Positions 1 through 9,450 of a DNA stretch of 64,000 nucleotides are shown in pieces (position 1 is the stretch's first letter; every line of letters begins with the position of its first letter). The stretch comes from Acetobacter estunensis (GTDB lineage Bacteria; Pseudomonadota; Alphaproteobacteria; Acetobacterales; Acetobacteraceae). The DNA lies in NCBI RefSeq assembly GCF_019083805.1, contig NZ_JAHRDV010000008.1, positions 1 to 64,000 of the forward strand. The letters are read 5' to 3'. Position numbers and translations under genes: made by a program. The notes beneath the pieces were generated by a model. The model was not told where the DNA came from, did no database searches, and worked only from the letters and a program-made list of their open reading frames with translations.

Positions 1-1
1 C

Positions 2-76
2 GCGCCCTCCAACGTCGTGCAGTGCTCGAAAGGCCTTTATTTCAACACCCTGACGGAAAGCTGTGACCGGCCATAA
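2..76 (+). CDS. C-terminal end of an unidentified protein, truncated by the window edge
   Basis: The second reading frame is open from the window edge and stops at TAA 74-76, giving 24 residues with two cysteines spaced thirteen apart. That suggests the tail of an exported, possibly disulfide-bonded protein. A perfect 9-bp inverted repeat overlaps the stop codon, as expected at a gene end. The fragment is too short to assign a family. Frame 1 also stops early (64-66), so the choice of frame is an inference. Confidence 0.3.
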   Translation, partial: APSNVVQCSKGLYFNTLTESCDRP

Positions 77-85
77 GCCGGTCAC
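63..85. terminator. hairpin at a convergent gene end
   Basis: GTGACCGGC (63-71) and GCCGGTCAC (77-85) form a perfect 9-bp stem with loop CATAA. It lies between the tail of a plus-strand reading frame and the 3' end of the minus-strand lytic transglycosylase. There is no clear U tract on either side, so it is at best a weak bidirectional terminator. Confidence 0.4.
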
Positions 86-100
86 GCTCTACGCGGCGGC

Positions 101-763
101 TCAACCTACCGTGCGCAAGGCTTTCCGCACGGAGGACGGATTACTCGCTGGCTCAAAGACGGTAATGCCGTGGGCGGACATCTTCGCGATCCATCCCTTA
201 GGCGCTCCAATGCCGGAGGGATGGGGCGTGATCACAGACGATGCAAGCCGCCTCTCATAAAACCGGAAAACATCCTGTGCGTACCGCACACCTTCAGAAG
301 ACGCAGCATGATAGCGCGCGACAGCGCCGCGCCATGAGCCGGTCTCCCCACGAAGCTGACGCAAATAGGCCGCCGCCGCCAGACCGTTCATCACCGGGTC
401 GAACGCCATCTCGATGGTTGCAAAGACCGCGCCGTGCCAGCCGAGATTGATCTGGAAACAGCCGACATCCACCCGCGGCCGTGCCCCGAAAGCGCCCGAT
501 TGCAGCATGCCCTTCACCGCATCCGCCGCCAGCGCAGGGCGCTCGAACGGCACGGACAGGCCGTTGACGTTCACAGCCAGCGGACGGTTGCCGCTCTCCA
601 CATGACCGATCGCAGCCAGAAGCCCGCGTGGAATATCCAACCGCTGCTCGGCCAAGGCCGCCGCCTGCTCGCACGACGTCTCGTCCGCCACAGCAGGCGT
701 TATCCCGACCATACAGGCCGCCAACGCACCCAGCGCACAGAGATCTCGAAGCGAAAGAACCAT
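101..763 (-). CDS. secreted lytic transglycosylase (SLT fold)
   Basis: A 220-residue protein that should cleave peptidoglycan glycan strands in the periplasm. Residues 1-26 form a signal peptide ending in AVA. The SLT (goose-lysozyme-like) signatures follow: the catalytic glutamate in HVESGN (E56), the GCFQIN motif at about 101-106, and the VARYHA segment near residue 149. The size fits small SLT proteins of the kind linked to secretion systems or envelope assembly, and no LysM or SPOR domain is present. It is the last gene of a minus-strand run, 45 bp beyond pdxJ, and may be co-transcribed with it. No neighbour indicates which machine, if any, it serves. Confidence 0.85.
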   Translation of the reverse strand: MVLSLRDLCALGALAACMVGITPAVADETSCEQAAALAEQRLDIPRGLLAAIGHVESGNRPLAVNVNGLSVPFERPALAADAVKGMLQSGAFGARPRVDVGCFQINLGWHGAVFATIEMAFDPVMNGLAAAAYLRQLRGETGSWRGAVARYHAASSEGVRYAQDVFRFYERRLASSVITPHPSGIGAPKGWIAKMSAHGITVFEPASNPSSVRKALRTVG

Positions 764-808
764 CCTGCCCGCGTAACGGGCAGATATTCACGCCCGGTTA
801 AGGGCGGC

Positions 809-1537
809 TCAGACCTCGACCGAGCGCGCCGCCTTCATCAACCGTCGCATTTCCTGCACGACCGATTCCAGCCCGTCGAAAATCGCCTGCCCGATCAGGA
901 AATGACCGATATTCAGTTCCACGATCTCAGGGATGGCAGCCACAGGCGCGACATTGCCGAAGCTCAGCCCATGCCCGGCATGGACCTCCAGTCCGAGAGA
1001 CGCTGCCTGTCGGGCTGCTGCCTTCAGTCGCGCCAGTTCGCCTTCAGTCCCCTCCGCATACGCACCGGTGTGCAGTTCAACGACCGCAGCCTCCACCGCC
1101 GCCGCCGCTTCGATCTGCGCCGCATCGGGGTCCACGAACAAAGACACCCGAATACCGCGCTCGCGCAGGCGCTTCACCTGCGGAATGAGCGCTTCCACCT
1201 GACCAGCCACGTTCAGGCCGCCTTCCGTCGTCACTTCCTGACGACGTTCCGGGACAATACAACACGCATGCGGACGCAGTTCGCAGGCGATGTTCACCAT
1301 CTCCTCCGTCGCCGCCATTTCCATGTTGAGCGGCACTCGCAACTCCGTGCGCAGACGCCTGAGATCCTCATCACGGATATGCCGCCGGTCCTCACGCAGA
1401 TGCGCCGTGATACCATCCGCACCGGCTTTCACAGCCAGAAGCGCGGCTTCCACCGGGTCCGGACTCTGGCCGCCCCGTGCGTTGCGCAGCGTCGCCACAT
1501 GATCGATGTTCACGCCAAGACGCTGATAACCGCTCAT
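809..1537 (-). CDS. pdxJ: pyridoxine 5'-phosphate synthase
   Basis: PdxJ condenses 1-deoxyxylulose 5-phosphate with 3-amino-2-oxopropyl phosphate to pyridoxine 5'-phosphate, the ring-closing step of the DXP-dependent vitamin B6 pathway. The 242 residues start with the family hallmark [28 protein letters not shown] and the glutamate in LNMEMA follow, both part of the TIM-barrel active site. The length is typical. The start ATG overlaps the pdxA stop as ATGA (1534-1537), so the two genes are translationally coupled and their products catalyse consecutive steps. Confidence 0.97.
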   Translation of the reverse strand: MSGYQRLGVNIDHVATLRNARGGQSPDPVEAALLAVKAGADGITAHLREDRRHIRDEDLRRLRTELRVPLNMEMAATEEMVNIACELRPHACCIVPERRQEVTTEGGLNVAGQVEALIPQVKRLRERGIRVSLFVDPDAAQIEAAAAVEAAVVELHTGAYAEGTEGELARLKAAARQAASLGLEVHAGHGLSFGNVAPVAAIPEIVELNIGHFLIGQAIFDGLESVVQEMRRLMKAARSVEV

Positions 1538-2532
1538 GCGCTCTCTCCTTTTTCGAAAACCTGCCGATTGTGCGCAAGCTCACCTGCCAGCCGCAACGCC
1601 GCCACCAGACTCTGCGGTTCCGCCACGCCCTTCCCGGCAATATCGAACGCCGTGCCATGATCGGGAGACGTGCGCACAATAGGCAGTCCCAGCGTTACGT
1701 TCACGCCATTCGCCATGTCCAGCGTCTTGAGCGGGATCAACGCCTGATCGTGATACATGCACAGCGCCGCGTCATAGCGTTTCCGCGCAGTTTGGGTGAA
1801 CATCGTGTCGGGCGGCATCGGCCCCTGCACATCCAGCCCTTCCGCCCGCAGGCACTCAATGGCCGGAATGATCGTCTCGATCTCTTCGCGTCCCATCATT
1901 CCCCCCTCACCCGCATGGGGGTTCAAACCCGCAATCGCCAGTCGTGGTGAGGCAATACCGAAATCGCGCTTCAACGCCTGCGCCGTCATGCGCGCCGTCT
2001 CCACGATCATCGTCTCATCCAGCATGCCCAACGCATCCCGCAATGAGACATGGATCGTCACCGGCACGACCCGCAGCATCGGACTTGCGAGCATCATCAC
2101 TTCACGCCCCGGCACATGGCACAGTTCGGCAAGGAACTCCGTATGTCCGGGATGCGGAAATCCTGCGCGACGAAGCACGGCCTTACTGATCGGGTTGGTC
2201 ACCACCCCACCTGCCGCCCCGGCCCGCGCCAGCCCGACCGCACGCGCGATACTGTCGATCACTGTCTGGGCATTGGCGGAATCCGGTTCACCCGCGCGAA
2301 CGGGGACGGACAACCGCATGGGCAACACCGGCAACGCTTCAGCAAAAACCACTGAAGCTTCACCAATTTCTTCAATCTCCTGCACGGGCACCGCCGCCGG
2401 AAGACAGGCCGGATCACCCAGCCATGCGAATACTGGCCCGTTCTCGCGCAGCCTTTCCCACGCGCCCGCCGTGATCTCCGGCCCGATCCCAGCCGGATCG
2501 CCCATGGTTAGGGCCAACGGCAAGGCGCTCAT
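1534..2532 (-). CDS. pdxA: 4-hydroxythreonine-4-phosphate dehydrogenase
   Basis: PdxA oxidises 4-phosphohydroxy-L-threonine to the unstable ketone that feeds PdxJ. Family motifs are [11 protein letters not shown] at the N-terminus, metal-binding [17 protein letters not shown] and [13 protein letters not shown] chose the ATG at 2532, which overlaps the stop of the upstream peptidase as ATGA, over an in-frame start 30 nt further up because it puts the family-typical N-terminus first. That gives 332 residues, a normal length. It is the middle gene of the coupled set M20 peptidase-pdxA-pdxJ. Confidence 0.96.
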   Translation of the reverse strand: MSALPLALTMGDPAGIGPEITAGAWERLRENGPVFAWLGDPACLPAAVPVQEIEEIGEASVVFAEALPVLPMRLSVPVRAGEPDSANAQTVIDSIARAVGLARAGAAGGVVTNPISKAVLRRAGFPHPGHTEFLAELCHVPGREVMMLASPMLRVVPVTIHVSLRDALGMLDETMIVETARMTAQALKRDFGIASPRLAIAGLNPHAGEGGMMGREEIETIIPAIECLRAEGLDVQGPMPPDTMFTQTARKRYDAALCMYHDQALIPLKTLDMANGVNVTLGLPIVRTSPDHGTAFDIAGKGVAEPQSLVAALRLAGELAHNRQVFEKGESA

Positions 2533-3917
2533 CGCGCCAGCGCCGTGAGCACGCGCACCCATGAGCGCGTGCCCTTGTGAAAGGATGTCAGGCTGTATTT
2601 CTCGTTGGGAGAATGGATGCGGTCATCGTCCAGCCCGAACCCGATCAACAACGTGTCCAGTCCGAGCGCCTCCTTCACCTCCCCCACCACGGGAATGGAG
2701 CCGCCACAGCCAATGACGGCGGCCTGCGTGTTCCATTCTTCACTAAGTGCTTCCAACGCTTTTTCAAGCTGCGGCATGTCGGACGGGACGACGCTGGCCG
2801 GAGATCCGCCATGCGCGATGAACTCGACCGAACAGTCTTTGGGCAGGCGCAGGCGCACATGCTCGCGAAACGCCGCGCGGATTGTCTCCGGCTCCTGCGT
2901 CCCAACCAAGCGGAACGACACCTTGGCCGAAGCCTTTGCCGGCAGCACGGTCTTGAAGCCCGACTCCTCATATCCGCCGGAAATGCCGTTGATCTCGCAA
3001 CTTGGACGACACCATGTCTGCTCCAGCGCGGTATATCCCACCTCGCCCGCAGGCCAGCGCAGACCGACACTCCCAAGACCAGCTTCATCCGACGGCCCGA
3101 TATCGCGCCAGAGCGTGCGCACATCATCAGGAAGCTCTGGCACGCCGTCATAAAATCCTGCAAGCGTGACACGCCCCGTCGCACCGTCACGCAGATCCGA
3201 AAGAATGTCGCACAGCACCTGAATGGGATTGTGCGCCGCATTACCGAACATGCCCGAATGCAGATCACGATCCGCCGCCGTGACGATGACTTCCTCGCCC
3301 ACCATACCGCGCAACATGGTTGTGATAGCTGGTGTTTTCGCATCCAGCATCCCCGTGTCGCAAATCAGCGCGACATCCGCCTTGAGTTCCGCCGCATTGG
3401 CTTTGAGGAACGGCAGCAGGTTCGTGCCCCCAGACTCTTCCTCCCCCTCGATCACCATCGTGACACCCACGGGAAGCGCACCATTCGCGTCGATCAGGGC
3501 GCGACAGGCTTCAAGGAAGGTCATCACCTGTCCCTTGTCGTCCGCCGCTCCCCGTGCGCGGATTTCCTGCGCACCATCTGCCCCATCCATAAGACACGGC
3601 TCGAAAGGGGGCGTCTGCCACAGATCCAGTGGATCGACCGGTTGAACATCGTAATGCCCATAAAACAGCACATGCGGCGCGCCCTGTGGCCCAGCCCGAT
3701 GCCCGACGACGATGGGGTGTCCAGGCGTCTCACGGCTCGATGCTTCGAACCCAAGCGCGTGCAGTTCTTTCACCAGCCAGTCAGCGGCAGCACAACAAGC
3801 CTGCGCATGGGCGGCCTGTGTGGAAATGCTGGGAATGCGCAGAAAGGCGAACAGCCGCTCAAGACTGTCGTTGATGTTGGAATCGACCTGTTCAAGCGCC
3901 TTGTGGGTGGCTGTCAT
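2529..3917 (-). CDS. M20/M28-type zinc dipeptidase
   Basis: A 462-residue cytosolic metallopeptidase of the M20 family, close to the dipeptidase branch annotated as 'dipeptidase' or Cys-Gly-type peptidase. The metal and catalytic residues are intact: GHYDVQP (H88, D90), the bridging aspartate region GAADDKG (126-127), and the acid/base and metal glutamates in EGEEESGG (157-161). There is no signal peptide. Its last bases overlap the pdxA start, so it heads a translationally coupled unit with pdxA and pdxJ. No functional tie to B6 synthesis is known. The substrate cannot be read from sequence. Confidence 0.88.
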   Translation of the reverse strand: MTATHKALEQVDSNINDSLERLFAFLRIPSISTQAAHAQACCAAADWLVKELHALGFEASSRETPGHPIVVGHRAGPQGAPHVLFYGHYDVQPVDPLDLWQTPPFEPCLMDGADGAQEIRARGAADDKGQVMTFLEACRALIDANGALPVGVTMVIEGEEESGGTNLLPFLKANAAELKADVALICDTGMLDAKTPAITTMLRGMVGEEVIVTAADRDLHSGMFGNAAHNPIQVLCDILSDLRDGATGRVTLAGFYDGVPELPDDVRTLWRDIGPSDEAGLGSVGLRWPAGEVGYTALEQTWCRPSCEINGISGGYEESGFKTVLPAKASAKVSFRLVGTQEPETIRAAFREHVRLRLPKDCSVEFIAHGGSPASVVPSDMPQLEKALEALSEEWNTQAAVIGCGGSIPVVGEVKEALGLDTLLIGFGLDDDRIHSPNEKYSLTSFHKGTRSWVRVLTALAR

Positions 3918-4007
3918 GACTCTCCCTTCCCTGCTCCCGCAACGGATCGGAAGCCGGGCGATAGTGGCATGAACGACCAGACCGGTGAAACAACCGATCC
4001 GTTGATA

Positions 4008-5237
4008 TTATTTCCCCGAGGTCAGCTTCAGCACCCACAACCGTGCAATATCCGCTGCGCCATTATCGCCTCCCACGGTGTGGAACGTGGCAATGGCGTC
4101 CTTCGTCCGGCCCGCATCCATCTCGGCTTCGCCCAGACGCAGTTTCGAAATATCGAGATCCGTCGTGCCTTTCGCGATGCCGTCTTTCATCACAGCAAGA
4201 CCCTGATCCACCTGTCCGGCCAACACGCGGTTGTACCCGACCGTCACCAGTCGGTTGCCGGTCTTTTCCTGTCGGGCCGAAGCCTCATCCGCATCGGCGG
4301 AGGCCTTTCTGTCCGCAATGGCCTTCATCACCAGCGCGCGCAGACGTCCTTCACGCGCGGCCGACGGCCCCTGTCCCAGCGCGCCATAGGCATAGCCCTG
4401 CGTCATGATGTCGAGGCCCACCTGCGGCAGTCCCATCTGCACGGCGATCTCGGTCGCATCCATGAAATCGGCTGTCTGCGTCAGGTTCCCCAGCGCGAGA
4501 CGAATGCGGTAGACGTCCAAATGCAGCGAGGGCGGCAAGCGGTCGTTGGTCACCAGCGCATGCAGAAGCTGCGCCCAGTAATCCGGCTTGGGATACAGTG
4601 TGGCCAGCAGGGAATAGGCGTGCGTCTGCGCCGACGTGTCCTTGATCTGCGTGGCACAGGTCGCCAACAGCAGAAGCTGGTCTTCGGTTGGTTTTTTGCC
4701 CTGCTTTTGCAGACTGTCCACCAACATTCGCTGCACCCGCGCGGCATTGGCATAATCGTGCTGGAGATAATAGGCCTGCGCGAGAAGGTTCTCCATCTGC
4801 GCGTCCGGACCGACCTCCTTGAGGTAACGCTCGATCCCCTTCACGGCACGCGGATAGTCCTTGGCGGTGTAGGCCATCGTGCCTTCCGCCTTGAGCATCT
4901 GGGCACGAGCCTCACGAGAAGTGCGCGGTGAGGCGATCAACTGATCGTAGGCCTGCGTCGCGCCCGCCAGATCGCCCGACTGGGACGCCACGGCAGCGCG
5001 CATCTGCTCGATCGTGTAGGTCTCATAATCGCTGCGACCGGGCACCGCCTGCGCTTCATTCACCGCCGCCATCGCACGGCTGTAATCATGCTTCCCCAGC
5101 GCGGTTTCCGCTGCCTGAAGAGCTGCTCCCACCTTGGGGCCGAGTTCTTCCTCGGCATGCGCCACAACCGGCGCGCCACAGATCAGGACGGAAGCAAGAA
5201 GGGCTGCACGAAACGAACGCAGGCTCATGAAACTCAA
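4008..5237 (-). CDS. periplasmic TPR-like repeat protein of the TonB operon
   Basis: A 409-residue protein with a signal peptide (about residues 1-28, ending AHA) followed by alanine-rich helical repeats that read as tetratricopeptide-like. No catalytic motif is visible. Its ATG overlaps the stop of the second exbD (5234-5237), so it is translated with the TonB-ExbB-ExbD machinery and is probably a periplasmic scaffold or accessory of that system. Comparable tonB-exbB-exbD-exbD-TPR arrangements occur in other Gram-negatives, but the role of the TPR protein is not settled. The function here is inferred from context only. Confidence 0.75.
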   Translation of the reverse strand: MSFMSLRSFRAALLASVLICGAPVVAHAEEELGPKVGAALQAAETALGKHDYSRAMAAVNEAQAVPGRSDYETYTIEQMRAAVASQSGDLAGATQAYDQLIASPRTSREARAQMLKAEGTMAYTAKDYPRAVKGIERYLKEVGPDAQMENLLAQAYYLQHDYANAARVQRMLVDSLQKQGKKPTEDQLLLLATCATQIKDTSAQTHAYSLLATLYPKPDYWAQLLHALVTNDRLPPSLHLDVYRIRLALGNLTQTADFMDATEIAVQMGLPQVGLDIMTQGYAYGALGQGPSAAREGRLRALVMKAIADRKASADADEASARQEKTGNRLVTVGYNRVLAGQVDQGLAVMKDGIAKGTTDLDISKLRLGEAEMDAGRTKDAIATFHTVGGDNGAADIARLWVLKLTSGK

Positions 5238-5674
5238 TCTCCGTCGGTAAACTGGTCCTGGCCCACGATGCCAAGCCTCGTGATGCCAAGCCGCTGCGCG
5301 TCCGCCAGCACATGAACCACCGTCTTGTAATCCGCCAGACGGTTCGGGCTGATGTGCATCTCCGGCTGTTCCGGCTGCTCGGCAGCGGCCTCACGGAAGC
5401 GCGTCTGCAACTCGGCCTCATTGGTCACGGGGGCGCCGTTCCATGTGATCGTGTTGTCGAAATCGATCCCCACCGTAACCACACGCGGATCGGGCGTTGT
5501 CTGCGGTGGCGGATTGCCTTGCGGCAGATCCATCGACACCGAATGCGTCTGAAGCGGAATGGTGATGATGAGCATGATGAGCAGCACCAGCATCACGTCG
5601 ATCAACGGCGTGGTGTTGATATCGACGATGCCTTCGTCCTCGGTCGTGCTCTCGGACCCGACATTCATGCCCAT
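5234..5674 (-). CDS. exbD: ExbD/TolR biopolymer transport protein, second copy
   Basis: A 146-residue ExbD: a short cytoplasmic N-terminus, one transmembrane helix at about 23-43 beginning in the family segment DINTTPLIDVMLVLL, and a periplasmic domain. The membrane aspartate that takes part in proton translocation is present (PLIDVML). I start at ATG 5674 because GGAGGG lies about 8 nt upstream; longer in-frame extensions lack a ribosome site. It sits 57 nt after the first exbD and overlaps the TPR gene. It should combine with ExbB to energise TonB, and the two non-identical copies suggest a heteromeric ExbD. Confidence 0.92.
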   Translation of the reverse strand: MGMNVGSESTTEDEGIVDINTTPLIDVMLVLLIMLIITIPLQTHSVSMDLPQGNPPPQTTPDPRVVTVGIDFDNTITWNGAPVTNEAELQTRFREAAAEQPEQPEMHISPNRLADYKTVVHVLADAQRLGITRLGIVGQDQFTDGD

Positions 5675-5731
5675 AACCAAAACCCTCCCCGGCTGATCCG
5701 TTCCGCCGCCAGGACGGCGGAACGCTGCCAA

Positions 5732-6157
5732 TCAATTCGTGTGCGGCTGCTCAATGACAAAATCCACACGCGTGACGCCCGCTTCCTGACAGGCCGCAAT
5801 CAGGCGCCCCACCGATTCATAACGTGCGCTTGCATCGCCCCGGATCATGATCTGGGGCTGTGGTTTCTCGACCGCCACCTGCGCCAGTCTAGCCATCAGA
5901 TCGTCCCGGTCGCGCAGCGGCGTCTGATTCCAGTAAGCCTGCCCGTCCGGCGTCACAGCCAGCGTGATGTTGCCCGGCAGCACCTTGCTGGGCTGGTTGG
6001 TGTCCTTGGGCAGCGTCACCTTCACCGTGTGCGTCGCCACCGGAATGGTGATGAGAAAGATGATGAGGAGCACCAGCATGACGTCCACGAGAGGCGTCGT
6101 GTTGATTGCCGAGACGACCTCGTCCTCGTCATGCCCTCCGCCGACGGACATGCCCAT
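5732..6157 (-). CDS. exbD: ExbD/TolR biopolymer transport protein, first copy
   Basis: A 141-residue ExbD with the helix segment AINTTPLVDVMLVLLIIF, in which the conserved proton-pathway aspartate is intact, followed by a periplasmic domain. The start is the ATG at 6157, four bases after the exbB stop, rather than an upstream in-frame start inside exbB. It differs clearly from the second exbD in its periplasmic half, so the two are old paralogues rather than a recent duplication. Proposed role: a subunit of the inner-membrane proton motor for TonB-dependent uptake. Confidence 0.93.
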   Translation of the reverse strand: MGMSVGGGHDEDEVVSAINTTPLVDVMLVLLIIFLITIPVATHTVKVTLPKDTNQPSKVLPGNITLAVTPDGQAYWNQTPLRDRDDLMARLAQVAVEKPQPQIMIRGDASARYESVGRLIAACQEAGVTRVDFVIEQPHTN

Positions 6158-6161
6158 GGTC

Positions 6162-7127
6162 TCAGCCCACCCGATCGTTTGTGGTTGCCGTGGTGGGCGA
6201 ATTGTCCGGACGTACAACCACCGTCTGGCGCACGGCACCATGACGGAAACCGCCGATCAGAATGGACTGAAGATCGGCCGCGAAGTTGCGCACACGGTCC
6301 ATGCTCGTCTTGTTGCGACGAACCAGCAGGTTGTAGCCCAACACGGCGGGAACGGCGGTGCCCAGACCGATGGCCGTCATGATGAGCGACTCACCCACCG
6401 GACCCGCCACCTTGTCGATGGAGGCCTGCCCCGCGATGCCGATGGCCGTGAGTGCGTGGTAGATACCCCAGACCGTGCCGAACAGCCCCACGAACGGCGA
6501 GGTGGAACCGACCGTGCCGAGGAAGGCCAGTCCGCTCTGAAGATCGCTCTGCACCGAATCAACCGCACGCTGAATCTGTGAGGACGTCCAGTCAGAGAGG
6601 TCGATGGATTCCTGCATCGTGCCTTCATGATGCTCCGCCGCCACGATCGCGGTCTCCGCGATATAGCGGAAAGGAGACGCTCCGCTCAGCGAAGAAGCGC
6701 CTTCCTGAAGCGTCGGGCGCGTCCAGAAGTTCTTCGCCGCCTCGCGTGAGGCCGAGAAGAGGCGCGACTGCTCGAAGAACTTCGTGATCATGATGTACCA
6801 CGAACCAAGCGACATCCCGAGCATGATGATCAGCACGGTCCGCGCCACGATATCGCCATTCCCCCACAGCGCGCCAAGTCCGTAGGGATTGACCACGGTC
6901 TCGGTGCCGGTGGGCGAGGTTGCGACCGGTGCGGGCGTCGTCGCGGGAACCTGCGTTTCCTGACCTGCCACAGGCGTGCCGGGCTGAGGTGCCGACTGCG
7001 GCGCCGTCTGTGCGACAGGCGCGGCTCCCTGAGCAAAGGCCGCCACGGGCGCGGCCGTCGCCAGAAGAACGGCCAGAGCGGGAACACCCAGCGCGGAGAA
7101 AGGCAGGCGGCGGAACAGTCGGGTCAT
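6162..7127 (-). CDS. exbB: ExbB/TolQ/MotA-family proton channel protein with signal-bearing N-terminal extension
   Basis: A 321-residue inner-membrane protein. Residues 1-32 look like a signal sequence ending AFAQ. A proline/alanine/threonine-rich linker follows to about residue 80, then the MotA/TolQ/ExbB core with three transmembrane helices. Core signatures include LGTVGSTSPFVGLFGTVWGI and a second channel helix in GESLIMTAIGLGTAVPAV. The N-terminal periplasmic extension is longer than in E. coli ExbB, as seen in several alphaproteobacteria. It lies 36 nt after tonB and directly before the first exbD, forming the TonB energy-transduction complex. Confidence 0.93.
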   Translation of the reverse strand: MTRLFRRLPFSALGVPALAVLLATAAPVAAFAQGAAPVAQTAPQSAPQPGTPVAGQETQVPATTPAPVATSPTGTETVVNPYGLGALWGNGDIVARTVLIIMLGMSLGSWYIMITKFFEQSRLFSASREAAKNFWTRPTLQEGASSLSGASPFRYIAETAIVAAEHHEGTMQESIDLSDWTSSQIQRAVDSVQSDLQSGLAFLGTVGSTSPFVGLFGTVWGIYHALTAIGIAGQASIDKVAGPVGESLIMTAIGLGTAVPAVLGYNLLVRRNKTSMDRVRNFAADLQSILIGGFRHGAVRQTVVVRPDNSPTTATTNDRVG

Positions 7128-7163
7128 CGTGGCAGCGTCCTCATGAATGAAGCGGCAACAGGA

Positions 7164-7832
7164 TCAGTTGTCGGACAGATCGAAGGATATGGTAAACACA
7201 TGATGCACTTCCCTCACGGGCACACCACGCAAAGTGGCAGGCGCGTAACGGGCTCTGCGGAAGAAATCAGCGGCCGATTTTGCAAAATCCTGTCCGCCGC
7301 GCACGGTCTTGAACGTGCAGTTGGTAGGACGGCCATCCACCTCCACATCGCACACGGCCGTCACCTCCCCTTCGCGCCCTTCGTCCAGCGCTTCGGGCGG
7401 ATAGATCGGCGTGACGTGGTTGACCACACTCTCGCTTGCCGGGCGATCCGGCGCGGCATTGGCCGGAGGTGCCGGTGTCGTCGCCGTCGAGCGTTCGCTG
7501 TTGGCGTTCTGCTCCACCGGCTTGGGCGGCTTCGTATGCGTGACATGACGCATGACCGGCTTGGGCGGCGGTTCCGTATGAATCTTCGGAGGCGGAATAT
7601 AGGGCGGCGGCGGAGCCTCCATCTTGGGTGGAGGCGGTGGTGGTGGAGGCGGAGGAGGAGGTGCCGCTTCATGAATGACGGTTGTCTTCAGGGGCGCGCG
7701 CAAAACTGGAACCGTTTCCTTATCGACCCAGTTTTCATAGACGATCGCAATAACCATGGACACGAGGACGACACCCGAGATGCCGACGATCTGCTTCGTC
7801 GGTTTGCGTCGTTGCCGCGCGTACTCCAGCAT
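7164..7832 (-). CDS. tonB: TonB energy transducer
   Basis: A 222-residue TonB: one transmembrane anchor at about 17-35, a rigid proline-rich spacer with a run of twelve consecutive prolines and Pro-Lys repeats to about residue 115, and a C-terminal TonB domain from about 140 with the typical YPPEAL start. It couples the ExbB/ExbD motor to outer-membrane receptors. A good ribosome site (AGGGAG) precedes the ATG. It heads tonB-exbB-exbD-exbD-TPR. The siderophore receptor at the other end of the window is a plausible client. Confidence 0.95.
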   Translation of the reverse strand: MLEYARQRRKPTKQIVGISGVVLVSMVIAIVYENWVDKETVPVLRAPLKTTVIHEAAPPPPPPPPPPPPKMEAPPPPYIPPPKIHTEPPPKPVMRHVTHTKPPKPVEQNANSERSTATTPAPPANAAPDRPASESVVNHVTPIYPPEALDEGREGEVTAVCDVEVDGRPTNCTFKTVRGGQDFAKSAADFFRRARYAPATLRGVPVREVHHVFTISFDLSDN

Positions 7833-8209
7833 TCCAGCACATCTCCCTAGACATCGTCACCGGATCATCCACCCTACAATTGGGTCGGATCAATGGCACA
7901 GCACACTTGCCCGAACTGCGAACTTTTCGCAATACGATCCGGATCGCGCCCGTGATGCCTGATTGGGCCGCTGAGGACAACGGATGTCAAGTCACCACGA
8001 CATATTTTGATACACATTCGTGAACAGGAAAACCGTGAAATTTTACAAGATTTTCCGGATTCCCGCGCAAATCCCACAGTCGAAACCATGGTCCGCCCAC
8101 ACGGGTTGGCAACGCGTCACGCTCTCCCTGGACGGAGGACAACAAGAAAACGCTGTCCAGAGCATCATCGACGTTCCGGACAGACATTTTCCTCACCAGC
8201 ACGGACCTC
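7833..8209. other. intergenic region upstream of tonB, no gene recognised
   Basis: 377 bp between the tonB start and the prfB 3' end. Reading frames here are short, lack ribosome sites or run into prfB antisense, so I call none. It should hold the tonB promoter on the minus strand. One perfect inverted repeat, TGCGAA-N3-TTCGCA (7917-7931), lies about 85 bp upstream of tonB and could be an operator, but I cannot match it to a known regulator. Confidence 0.5.
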
Positions 8210-9341
8210 TTACTGAGCGCTGGCGCTCGCCTCCGAACGGGTCGCCCCCACACGGGCCGCCAGCGATCCCGCCATGAAGTCATCCAGATCACCGTCCAGC
8301 ACTGCGTCCGGATTGGTTTTCTCCACGCCGGTCCGCAGATCCTTGACCATCTGGTAAGGCGCCAGAACATAGGAACGTATCTGATGTCCCCAACCGATAT
8401 CGGTCTTGGCCGCCTCGGTCTGGGCCGCCGCCGCCTCACGCTTTTGCAATTCCGCCTCATAGAGACGGGCGCGCAGCATGCCCATGGCCGTCGCACGGTT
8501 GCGGTGCTGTGAACGATCCGTCTGGCACGCAACAACAATGCCCGAGGGCACGTGCGTAATACGGATGGCGGATTCGGTCTTGTTGACGTGCTGACCACCC
8601 GCGCCGGACGCGCGGAACGTATCGACACGAAGATCCGCCTCGTTGATCTCGATCTCGATCGTGTCGTCAATCACCGGATAGACCCACACCGATGCAAATG
8701 ACGTCTGACGACGCGCTGCCGCATCGAACGGCGAGATACGGACCAGACGATGCACGCCCGCCTCGGTCTTGAGCCAGCCATAGGCATTGGGCCCGCTAAC
8801 CTGAATGGTCGCGGATTTGAGACCGGCCTGCTCACCTTCCGAACTTTCGATCAGCGTGATCTTGTAGCCATGCGCTTCCGCCCAGCGGGTGTACATGCGC
8901 AGCAGCATCTCAGCCCAGTCCTGAGCCTCTGTGCCACCCGCACCCGCATTGACCTCAAGATAGCAGTCGTTGGAATCGGCCTCACCTGAAAGCAGGCTCT
9001 CGATTTCGCGCCGCTTGGCCTCCTCAGCCAGACGTCTGAGCGTCGCGGTGGCCTCCGCCACCATGTCGGTGTCGCCTTCCGCCTCGGCCATTTCCACCAA
9101 CTCGAGCGAGTCCTGAACCTCGTTCTCAAGGTTCTGAACACCTTCGATCTGGTTGGCCAGAAGCGTCCGCTCACGCATCATCTTCTGCGCGGCCTCGGCA
9201 TCATTCCACAAATCCGGGTCTTCGGCCCGGTTGTTCAGTTCGGCAAGCCTGCCCTGAGCGACATCCCAGTCAAAGATGCCTCCTCAGCAGCGCGACCGAC
9301 TGCTTGATCTGTTCGTTGAGCGCTTCCGTCTCGGCGGACAT
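8210..9341 (-). CDS. prfB: peptide chain release factor 2, expressed through a programmed +1 frameshift
   Basis: RF2 ends translation at UGA and UAA. The gene starts at ATG 9341 and reads 23 codons to an in-frame TGA (9270-9272). Reading resumes in the +1 frame (CTT TGA C) for 353 more residues, giving a 376-residue RF2. A Shine-Dalgarno-like AGGAGG (9279-9284) sits three bases before CTT, the same arrangement as the E. coli frameshift site. Family motifs are intact: the stop-codon-reading SPF tripeptide in [12 protein letters not shown] and the catalytic GGQ in [13 protein letters not shown]. It diverges from cobD. The in-frame stop is autoregulatory, not a defect. Confidence 0.96.
9270..9284 (-). 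promoter_or_regulatory. prfB: prfB programmed +1 frameshift signal
   Basis: On the minus strand the order is AGGAGG (9284-9279), CAT, CTT, TGA, C. Low RF2 lets the ribosome slip +1 on CTT at the slow UGA, so RF2 controls its own level. The internal Shine-Dalgarno, the slippery CTT and the C after TGA match the known prfB signal in position and spacing. Confidence 0.95.
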
Positions 9342-9450
9342 GCGACCGTGACTCCGTCTCTCGGGGTTATCGACAAACGGCACCAGATACAGCCGACAGG
9401 CAGACGTGTCACCCCTGCCCGCAGCACTTCGCCACCGCTATGCTGTCTCC

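Noticed and set aside
2577-4931. A very long open frame on the plus strand (784 codons)
   Set aside because: It lies antisense to the M20 peptidase and the TPR gene, has an Arg/His-rich composition typical of GC-rich shadow frames, and has no recognisable motif. The minus-strand genes have clear family motifs.
7917-7931. Inverted repeat TGCGAA-N3-TTCGCA as a LexA or other named operator
   Set aside because: It does not match the alphaproteobacterial LexA pattern (GTTC-N7-GTTC) and I cannot tie it to another regulator, so I note it only as an inverted repeat.
9270-9272. In-frame TGA near the prfB start read as a nonsense mutation or pseudogene
   Set aside because: The AGGAGG, CTT and TGA-C context is the known programmed frameshift, and the rest of RF2 is intact.
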